NCBI GenBank assembly: GCA_963711465.1
Contig: CAVQEG010000001.1
Coordinates: 1,984,001-2,048,000 of the forward strand
DNA: 64,000 bases
From: CAVQEG01 sp963711465
Lineage (GTDB): Bacteria > Bacteroidota > Ignavibacteria > OLB7
Direction: 5' to 3'
The notes below the pieces were generated by a model, which did no database searches, was not told where the DNA came from, and saw only the letters and a list, made by a program, of their open reading frames with translations. Both the position numbers and the translations under genes were made by a program. The stretch's first letter is position 1, and each line of letters starts with the position of its first letter. Shown here in pieces: positions 58,701-64,000 of the stretch.

Positions 58701-61700
58701 GTACTTCGTGTAGGACATCTCCCCGGCGTCGAGCTGCGTCTGGTTCTGGCTGAAGCGCATCCGTCCCACCGCGTCGTAGTAGTAGAGCGTCGTCCCCCCG
58801 TCCGGTGTCGACTTGATCTGCAGCTGCTTGAGCGAGTTGTACTCGTAGCGCGTCACCAGCGCGTGCTGCGGCACGGTGTCGCGGCTCCGTGCCGCGCCGC
58901 TCAGCAACCGCACCCCCGCCGGCGGCACCGTCCGTACGAGGTTCCCCGCACGGTCATAATAGTACAGCGTGAAGTGATACAGACTCACCGTCCGCTTGAT
59001 GAGCAGCACGTCGTCGATGTTCTCCGGCGACAGGCACGTGCTGCGGTAGCGGGAGCGGTACTGCGACGCCACCTGCTGCACGAACGCGTCGATCTGGCGA
59101 CGGATCTCCGAGCGCACACGCAATGCCACCTGTTCCTGGCACGTCGCCTGACGGACCTCCTCGACGAGACTGTCCGGCGGTGCCGGATCATCCGCCCACT
59201 GCAGGCACACCGACTCGCTGCACGACAGACTGCACGCGTCGTCGTAGAGCACCACGTCGATCGCGTAGTCGATACCGCCCTTCGAGCAGACCCGGTGGTA
59301 GACCAGTGAACAGCCGTCGAGCCGGAACTCCCCGGTGATCTGCGGTCCGATCGCGAAGAGATCCTCCCACGGCAGCGCGTTCGGGCAGCACCCCGTGTCG
59401 ACGCTCGACGCGCTGCCCAGTTGCCCCGTCGTCGGGTCATAGCACAGCGAGTCGAGTCCCGCACCCGCGAACAGACTGTCGAGCAGGTGCGTCTGCACCC
59501 ACGTCCCCACCGTCATCCCGTCGGTCGTCGTCGACAGTCCCCGCAGCGAGTCCACGTACCGCCCGTAGCGTCGGTTCATCGCCCGCACCGCTGCCGTCGC
59601 GTACGACGGTCCGCTCCCGTTCGAGGTCACCGTCGTGTACGGCGCATCGCAGCTACCCCCGCTCGGGATCGCCAGCTGCACCTGCCGCCCGTACACGTTC
59701 TGCATGTGCGCCAGCTCCGCCGGCGTCCCGTAGTGCTTCTGCGTCGGATCGCTCGTCGAGTCGATCGTCACCGTGCACCCGCCCGTGCACTCGTCGAGCA
59801 CCGCCTGCAGCTTGCAGTCGAACGCCCCCACCGGAACCCGTTGCCAGTTCGACGGGATCGTGTCCCCGTTCGGGCGCAGCGTGTCGGTCTCCAGCGCCAT
59901 GTTCACCGCATCGAACGCCAGACGCAGTCGCTGCTCGAACTCCGGCAGGCGAAGCTCGCAGACCGTCCGGCACCGCGTCTGCACCGAGTCCTTCAGCGCT
60001 TCCAGGCACGCGCTCTCGTGGCAGTCTCCGAGCCCGCCCCACCCGTCGGCGCACGGCTCCGGAAGGTCGATCCCCTCCGGCTGCTTCCCCTCCGACTGCA
60101 GGCAGTTGGCGAACTGCTCCCACGGCTTGTACTGCGCCGAGTCCTGACGATCGTCTCCGCCCCACGATCCCCGGTTGGCGTAGTCGCACGCCGCCTCGCA
60201 GTGCGCGTTGCTCCCGTCGCTGTACTGGAAGTACTTGTAGGCGTACTCCACGTACCCCGTGCTGCCGTAGGCACTGTTGGAGTACCCCGCGTACATCCGA
60301 CCCACCCGATCGAGGAACGCCGCCATCAGGTCGTAGTCGGTGTCCTCGGCGTGCTCCCCGTAGCTCTCCACCAGCCCCGAGAACACCCGCAGCAGCGTCG
60401 TGCAGTCGTACGGCTGCTGCGCATCGTTGATCATGTGGTCGATCATCGCGTCGAACTTCCCGTCCCCCTCGTCCGGGTACAGCGAGCTCCCCCCACGGAA
60501 GAAGTACTCGCTCGGGTGCTCCCCCCGGTTGAGCTCCGTCGACCACCGGTCGTACAGAATCTGCTCGAAGCTCTGCAGCGGCGTCTGACACGTCAACGAG
60601 TCGCACGCCAGCAGCGGCACCTCGATCCGCCAGCACGATCCCGACGCACTCTGCAGCACGTAGCGCTTCCCCGCGCCATCCTCCACCGAGTCCACCGTCA
60701 CCAGCGTCGAGTCGAACCCCCCGACGCCGTACGGATCCGCCAGCGCCGCGTACATCTGCCCGATCCCCGCCGTGTCGAGGTAGCCCTGCAGCTGCGCGTA
60801 GAACGACGCGTCGATCTCCCCCAGCAGCTCGCGCTCGAGCGCCTGCTCCCCCATCTGCGCCATCGTTCGTCCGGCTGCCTGCGCCCGCGACGCCGAGTCG
60901 CTTCCCATCGCCCCGTTGTTCCCGTGCAGCCGCAGCGTCACGATGTACGTCCCCCGTCCGCTCAGCGTGATCGGCGTGAGCGAGCCCCCCATGTCCGTCG
61001 TCGCCACCACGTACGCCCCGTGCTCCGGATCGCCGCACAGGTCCGCCCCCCGGAAGTCGCCCACCACCGTCTCCGCCAGCGGCAGGTCCGTTGCGCTCGT
61101 CGATGTCGGATGCTCCGCCGAGCGAACCTCCAGCGACACCGTGTAGTCGCACGTCGTGCACGCTCCGCACACGCTCAGCGTCCCCGGCGTGATCGCATAG
61201 GAGATCCCCAGATCCTGCGGCGGTGACGCCACCGCGACCCGCGCGGTGTAGATGATCGTGTTCCCGTCGACGCTGTAGCTGCGAACCGTGTCGATGAGCG
61301 TCTCCTCGTCGATCGTCCCCGCCTCCTCGCCCGCCAGATCCGTCGACAGCGACGGGTTCTGTGACGCCTTCTGCAGGAACGTCGCCAGCGTCTGTCCCGC
61401 CTTGTCCACGTACTGGACCGACGCCACGTTGTTCGGGTCCACCGTGTAGATCGCCCGCACGTTCTGGCTCGACGGCGCCTCCGAGCCGAACATCGCCAGC
61501 AGCAACGGCTCGGATGCCCCTTCGTACATCATCAGCGTCGTGCGTGCACTCCCCCCGGCACCACCACCCACCCGGTGCACCTCCCCGGCACCCCCCTGCT
61601 CACCTACCCGTCCGTCGGCGTCCGGCATGAACAGCGTCCGCGCGTACGGGTAGCCCTCCGCGCTCGGGATCGTCGCATCCCCGTTCGTCGCGCTGTAGTA

Positions 61701-63359
61701 CGCCGCAACACCGCCCGCCATCATCTCCGGCGCGTCGAACGTCGTCGAGGCGTCGAACGCACTCGGCGTGAACGACAGCGACGTCGTGCTCTGCACGAAC
61801 GCCGCGCGGTAGCTGAACCCATCCCAGCCCGGGCGCGTCGCACTGTCGAGCACCGGCGCTGCCAGCGTCTGAACCGCCGCGCGTCCCGTGTAATCGTAGA
61901 TCGTCTCGGTCGCCACCGTCGTGTCGCTCGACTGCAGGTGCACCTGCGACTGTCGCGGCTTCAGCAACGGCGTCGCGAACGTCATCTTCTCGGAGATCCG
62001 CGTCCCCTCCTCCCCTTCGGTGAACGTCCGGCTGTAGATCCAGTTCCGCGTCTCCTCGACACCCGCGGAGAAGAATATGCTCGCCGCAACCTCGCTCGTC
62101 GCTGCCACGCCGTCGATACGCAGTCCGCTGACTCCCCTGCCCGCGAGGCGTACCACCGCGCCGTCCGGCGGTGCCGGCGTCCAGCGACCCCAGTTGCGAT
62201 CGTTGCCGATCCCGCCCGGGTACTGCGTCCCGATCGGACGCACACGCCAGACGTAGTACCCCCGTCCCTCGGCGATCGTCATCTCCAGCGCCTCGGCGCT
62301 CGACCCCGTCTCGATCGTCACCGCCCGGTCCCAGTCGATCGTCTCCTCCACGTAGTCCTCGTCCTCCCCGTACGTCCCCGTCTGGTGCACGCGGTTGAAC
62401 AGCCGAAGCACCTGCACCTGGTAGTTCCCAAGCACGCTCGCGGTGCACCCCGGCTCCACCTTCTGCCACGTCAGCGACAGCGGGTTGTCCTCCAGCGTCA
62501 CGTACGAGCCGCTGAGGATGCTCGGAACCGTCGGCTCGATCGCCACGTCCCCCGAGAGCATCAGCGCCCCGTAATCCACCTCCGCCTCGTAGGCGAGACG
62601 CACCCGGATCTCGTTCTCCAGGTTCGTCTGCGTCGTCGCCAGCGTCCCGACCGATCCTCCGTTGATCACCCGCGTGATGGTCACGTTCGTGATCGTGAAC
62701 TGCTCGATGTCCGACGTCGCGAGCCACGACACGTCGAACACGTGCCGCCACACCACCTGCGGCTGCTTCTGCTTCGCCTCCAGCGTCACCGTGTCGCTCC
62801 ACTGCCCCACGCCGTTGCTGTCGACTCCCGTCACGCGCAGCCCCACCCGCACCGTGTAGTCCATCGACCCGAACCGGTAGTCGCTCTCCCCGATCGACAG
62901 CGCCGCGGTCACCGACGCCCGACGCACCGCCGTGGTGAAGCACTCCACCGTCTGCAGATCCGGAACCACCACCAGCTTCGTACTGTCGCTGCTCACCGAC
63001 CCCCACCCGCTCAACTGCCCGTAGTCGTACGTCCACGTCGACCTCGCCAGCGTCGCCCCGTATGCACTCGCGATCTGCGGAAACTCCCCTCGCAACACCG
63101 CCGAGGAGTCGATCATCCCGTTGCCGATCGAACCTGACGTCGTCGGTGCCAACGGTGCCATCTCCCGCTGCGCCTGCACGACATGTGGTACCGCCAGCGC
63201 GAGGAGGGCGATGGCAATCGAGAACCTGACCAATACCGGCACGCGACGCCACTGTGAAGTTCGTCGTGAGATGAACTCGGACAGGAGCGTGTTCGAACTC
63301 CAGTGCTCCGCTCTGGGCGCTGATTGCGAGGACGGTATCGTGGGAATGCGCAAGGGCAC
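55800..63359 (-). CDS. RHS module A: complete secreted RHS toxin, possible wall-hydrolase tip
   Basis: 2,519 aa with an extended n-region and signal peptide (VRFSIAIALLALAVPHVVQAQ). N-terminal beta-rich domains, the DUF6443-like segment (RTLFMPDADGRVGEQGGAGE), a Cys-rich middle (CTGGCTVTIDSTSDPTQKHY), the YD-repeat core, the calcium-repeat block (DTDNDGIPDECDPDPLNPSI) and the core end YGFNGKERDDAVSNG follow in order. The tip (about 250 residues after YTDIDGDDT) contains LLATTLGESSEYWLQTATRD, AMTFVVINREVERGL and a C-terminal VKCGGTTFFNYNGANKK. The GE...VINR...GGTTFF order is reminiscent of SleB-like wall hydrolases; this is a tentative reading. No T9SS sorting domain is present. Confidence 0.85.
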   Translation of the reverse strand: MPLRIPTIPSSQSAPRAEHWSSNTLLSEFISRRTSQWRRVPVLVRFSIAIALLALAVPHVVQAQREMAPLAPTTSGSIGNGMIDSSAVLRGEFPQIASAYGATLARSTWTYDYGQLSGWGSVSSDSTKLVVVPDLQTVECFTTAVRRASVTAALSIGESDYRFGSMDYTVRVGLRVTGVDSNGVGQWSDTVTLEAKQKQPQVVWRHVFDVSWLATSDIEQFTITNVTITRVINGGSVGTLATTQTNLENEIRVRLAYEAEVDYGALMLSGDVAIEPTVPSILSGSYVTLEDNPLSLTWQKVEPGCTASVLGNYQVQVLRLFNRVHQTGTYGEDEDYVEETIDWDRAVTIETGSSAEALEMTIAEGRGYYVWRVRPIGTQYPGGIGNDRNWGRWTPAPPDGAVVRLAGRGVSGLRIDGVAATSEVAASIFFSAGVEETRNWIYSRTFTEGEEGTRISEKMTFATPLLKPRQSQVHLQSSDTTVATETIYDYTGRAAVQTLAAPVLDSATRPGWDGFSYRAAFVQSTTSLSFTPSAFDASTTFDAPEMMAGGVAAYYSATNGDATIPSAEGYPYARTLFMPDADGRVGEQGGAGEVHRVGGGAGGSARTTLMMYEGASEPLLLAMFGSEAPSSQNVRAIYTVDPNNVASVQYVDKAGQTLATFLQKASQNPSLSTDLAGEEAGTIDEETLIDTVRSYSVDGNTIIYTARVAVASPPQDLGISYAITPGTLSVCGACTTCDYTVSLEVRSAEHPTSTSATDLPLAETVVGDFRGADLCGDPEHGAYVVATTDMGGSLTPITLSGRGTYIVTLRLHGNNGAMGSDSASRAQAAGRTMAQMGEQALERELLGEIDASFYAQLQGYLDTAGIGQMYAALADPYGVGGFDSTLVTVDSVEDGAGKRYVLQSASGSCWRIEVPLLACDSLTCQTPLQSFEQILYDRWSTELNRGEHPSEYFFRGGSSLYPDEGDGKFDAMIDHMINDAQQPYDCTTLLRVFSGLVESYGEHAEDTDYDLMAAFLDRVGRMYAGYSNSAYGSTGYVEYAYKYFQYSDGSNAHCEAACDYANRGSWGGDDRQDSAQYKPWEQFANCLQSEGKQPEGIDLPEPCADGWGGLGDCHESACLEALKDSVQTRCRTVCELRLPEFEQRLRLAFDAVNMALETDTLRPNGDTIPSNWQRVPVGAFDCKLQAVLDECTGGCTVTIDSTSDPTQKHYGTPAELAHMQNVYGRQVQLAIPSGGSCDAPYTTVTSNGSGPSYATAAVRAMNRRYGRYVDSLRGLSTTTDGMTVGTWVQTHLLDSLFAGAGLDSLCYDPTTGQLGSASSVDTGCCPNALPWEDLFAIGPQITGEFRLDGCSLVYHRVCSKGGIDYAIDVVLYDDACSLSCSESVCLQWADDPAPPDSLVEEVRQATCQEQVALRVRSEIRRQIDAFVQQVASQYRSRYRSTCLSPENIDDVLLIKRTVSLYHFTLYYYDRAGNLVRTVPPAGVRLLSGAARSRDTVPQHALVTRYEYNSLKQLQIKSTPDGGTTLYYYDAVGRMRFSQNQTQLDAGEMSYTKYDHLSRVVEVGDSTLPGDVSAAVDDQSRPTNGQHRVLTFYTTPADSTATGLTHNGRYVDWTPQRYTQNRIAHVYTDDGVHTQYSYDPHGNVEWVRQEIPELGTNYVRYEYDLISGNMLRMLYDEGWEDQYIQRYVYDEDNRLRAVESSRDGEIYESDARYSYYIHGPLRRVEYGEDSVQGIDYTYTLQGWLKAINHPSLDTSAGADVDPGSDGFGTRRWFAADAFGMMLGYYDGDFVHGTSRFASGSSVPASVYHLMPEYDLYNGNIATWTTNMQPSGASGKADEQLVGYTYRYDVLNRLLAANYHTYGSGGTWTGSLSEYSSSYTYDPNGNILTLDRGGDTTGAGAMDKLSYTYYGGTNQLRQVNDLVAASKYSEDIDDQSDTSNYSYDAIGNLTGDVSENITNIEWSIYGKVLSVTKPNQVLEFTYDGGGNRVRKSVYDPNDPTSLRSTYYVYEAGGKVVAIYENCVDPEPSPHEGVDTDNDGIPDECDPDPLNPSIPAPGGDIDGDGVPDAVDPCPCTAGPAGDQDDDGIPDGTDPNPCEPNCAEAFRLAEWVIYGNGAQGRVAEAKPTDLPRPAGEGTPIDTTNEYHVRVLSEKYYELKDHLGNVRVVVTDMKEPTVQSGTYPFVAVVSSYANYYPYGMQQPGRHHESGEWRYGFNGKERDDAVSNGSSTYNFNNRVIDVRLGRWWSKDRKTNADASPYASFAHNPILYTDIDGDDTLIYPLNGSVVIKRGGTKPVVKIQTPPTDWTYTTKWREMNPAALRDLLATTLGESSEYWLQTATRDEPKAMTFVVINREVERGLIVGPEDMTVATLDAVDGGDFDARTPPTQDPNTPVPGGVQTYREVNEQLGPPSNQMLRRIVTLLNGNRGNQARGVFEAVSEYGSGNDFDALMRTGYSAETPFPARLYPRPVVFWEGSLYENENKFSWHRKQVKLKVLKPVVKCGGTTFFNYNGANKKFESNTFP
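56730..63110 (-). repeat. Long direct repeat, copy 2 (RHS A)
   Basis: Counterpart of 32377-38757. Identity is highest across the N-terminal and Cys-rich regions (about 58800-63110). Scattered substitutions occur in the YD and calcium-repeat parts. The copies diverge abruptly upstream (different signal peptides) and downstream (different tips). Confidence 0.85.
57075..57300 (-). repeat. Calcium-binding (thrombospondin type 3-like) repeat block in the RHS core
   Basis: In RHS A this region encodes three Asp-rich units: DTDNDGIPDECDPDPLNP, DIDGDGVPDAVDPCPC and DQDDDGIPDGTDPNPCEPNC. The D-x-D-x-D-G-I/V-P-D pattern is that of thrombospondin type 3 / OmpA-type calcium repeats. The same block sits at the same place in the other core copies A-E and G-L, always just before the EWVIYGNGAQGRIAE segment and the RHS-associated core. 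Confidence 0.85.
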
Positions 63360-63417
63360 GGTTACGGCAGGTCGTTCAGAGAACTAGATGAAAGGAATCG
63401 GAGCGTTCTCGTGAAGG

Positions 63418-64000
63418 TCAGTAGTGTATCGCAGTGTCGCGATTGTCGATCACGGCGTAGCCGGCGTAGGAGCCAGTGGCGTTTCCTTGACTGTCGACAA
63501 TTCCGTCGACCGCGCGTCCGACGAATGCATCATCAGTCGAATCGCACGTTCGCACGCCATAACGCACTTCCATGAACTGCGTGTCGCCACGCGCAAAGTC
63601 TGCACGAATGACGCGGAGCCGCCGCTCGCGGCGGTCGAAGCCAATGCGTAGCGTCCGGATGGCGTACCGCGCCATGACCGAGTCGTTCAATGCGAGAGTC
63701 ACCGATTCCACAAGACCGCCGTCGAGCGTATCGAGTGATCGTCCGATAATGCGTGCGCCATCGAACATGGTATCGCGAACGACGCCGATTGTCGACGACT
63801 GACGCAACCGCGATTCGGTCGGAGGTGTCGACGTGAGCACGATCGTCCGGTCCCCGGGAAGGACCAGCGCCGCGATGGTCGTATCGCTTCGAAGCAGGAA
63901 TGAGGATGAGCGCACGTTGGATCGGGTTCGCGATCCGACAAACTGGACGTCGACGACCGTCGTATCGGTCGCCCCGAACCGCTGGGTGGCGGTCGTTACG
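63418..64000 (-). CDS. Hypothetical protein, C-terminal part (5' end beyond window)
   Basis: The minus strand is open from the window edge to a stop at 63418, giving 194 visible residues. A GTG at 63915 is internal and the frame continues upstream (VTTATQRFGATDTTVVDVQF), so the true start is outside. The sequence is beta-rich with many Thr, Arg and Asp (RSDTTIAALVLPGDRTIVLT, RYAIRTLRIGFDRRERRLRV) and resembles secreted proteins of this lineage. It ends 58 bp upstream of the RHS A start and could belong to the same transcript, but its style differs from the SBBP protein upstream of G. Function unknown. Confidence 0.6.
   Translation of the reverse strand, partial: VTTATQRFGATDTTVVDVQFVGSRTRSNVRSSSFLLRSDTTIAALVLPGDRTIVLTSTPPTESRLRQSSTIGVVRDTMFDGARIIGRSLDTLDGGLVESVTLALNDSVMARYAIRTLRIGFDRRERRLRVIRADFARGDTQFMEVRYGVRTCDSTDDAFVGRAVDGIVDSQGNATGSYAGYAVIDNRDTAIHY

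Larger units (their letters stand above)
13102..63359 (-). other. RHS polymorphic-toxin locus: two complete RHS genes plus orphan tip/immunity modules A-L
   Basis: All genes here except IS-related ones share one direction and one scheme: RHS core, variable C-terminal tip, immunity gene, next RHS core fragment. Complete RHS genes A (55800-63359) and G (31462-38910) each head a train of modules that start at different points within the conserved core. Core DNA is near-identical between modules while tips and immunities are unrelated and visibly more AT-rich. This is the architecture known for rhs-CT and cdiA-CT orphan cassettes, here on an unusually large scale with a Bacteroidota-type, calcium-repeat-containing core. 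Confidence 0.85.

Noticed and set aside
13102..63359. Type VI secretion or Tc-toxin gene cluster
   Set aside because: No VgrG, PAAR, Hcp, TcA/TcB or baseplate genes are visible; RHS A and G carry Sec signal peptides instead.

Overview
The window comes from a moderately high-GC bacterium of the Bacteroidota/Chlorobi side of the FCB group; a Kapabacteria- or Ignavibacteria-like lineage is my guess. The reasons are a type IX secretion (T9SS)-type C-terminal sorting domain on one secreted protein, SBBP-repeat proteins, a secreted metallo-beta-lactamase with a lamin-tail domain, and RHS proteins of the Bacteroidota type (DUF6443-like N-terminus, then a core ending in YELKDHLGNVRVVV...YGFNGKERDDE). 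No marker fixes the species.

Layout. Bases 1-11.8 kb are ordinary chromosome: the N-terminus of an ECF sigma factor (minus, cut by the window edge), a tricorn-type protease (plus), a small unknown protein, a secreted MBL-fold/lamin-tail protein, an L-lactate/malate dehydrogenase-family enzyme, a 931-aa secreted protein with a T9SS sorting domain, tRNA-Arg(CCT) with a terminator, a DinB-family protein and a B12-binding radical SAM gene cut short by an IS5/IS1182-type insertion sequence (11781-13104).

From 13.1 to 63.4 kb, all on the minus strand, lies one very large polymorphic-toxin locus. In transcription order (high to low coordinates) the modules are labelled here A to L. Two are complete, secreted RHS proteins of about 2,500 aa (A, 55800-63359; G, 31462-38910). 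Each is followed by its immunity gene and then by a train of orphan modules (B, C, D, E after A; H, I, J, K, L after G). Each orphan keeps only a 3' part of the RHS core, a different C-terminal toxin tip and its own immunity gene. The core 3' end includes an unusual block of thrombospondin type-3-like calcium-binding repeats. Module F is a scrap of RHS core joined to the C-terminal half of a DUF4868 (KwaB-like) protein. G is preceded by a 1,248-aa SBBP-repeat secreted protein; a remnant of a second such gene is fused upstream of orphan D.

Tips and immunities. Recognisable or suspected tips are a GH19 lysozyme/chitinase (L), a LysM-bearing tip (K), an M15 L,D-type peptidase (I), an HExxGH zincin (G), two alpha/beta-hydrolase lipases (B, E) and two possible SleB-like wall hydrolases (A, H). 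J, C and D are unrecognised. Ten of the eleven immunity candidates carry a signal peptide, lipobox or membrane segments, which fits toxins acting in the periplasm or membrane. Only the partner of C looks cytosolic. The likely logic is a pair of expressed, secreted RHS weapons, each with a downstream reservoir of tip/immunity pairs that share core sequence and can be swapped in by homologous recombination. An IS3-family element (26066-27444) has truncated module I, and J and B carry frameshifts. The right edge holds the 3' part of another secreted protein gene.
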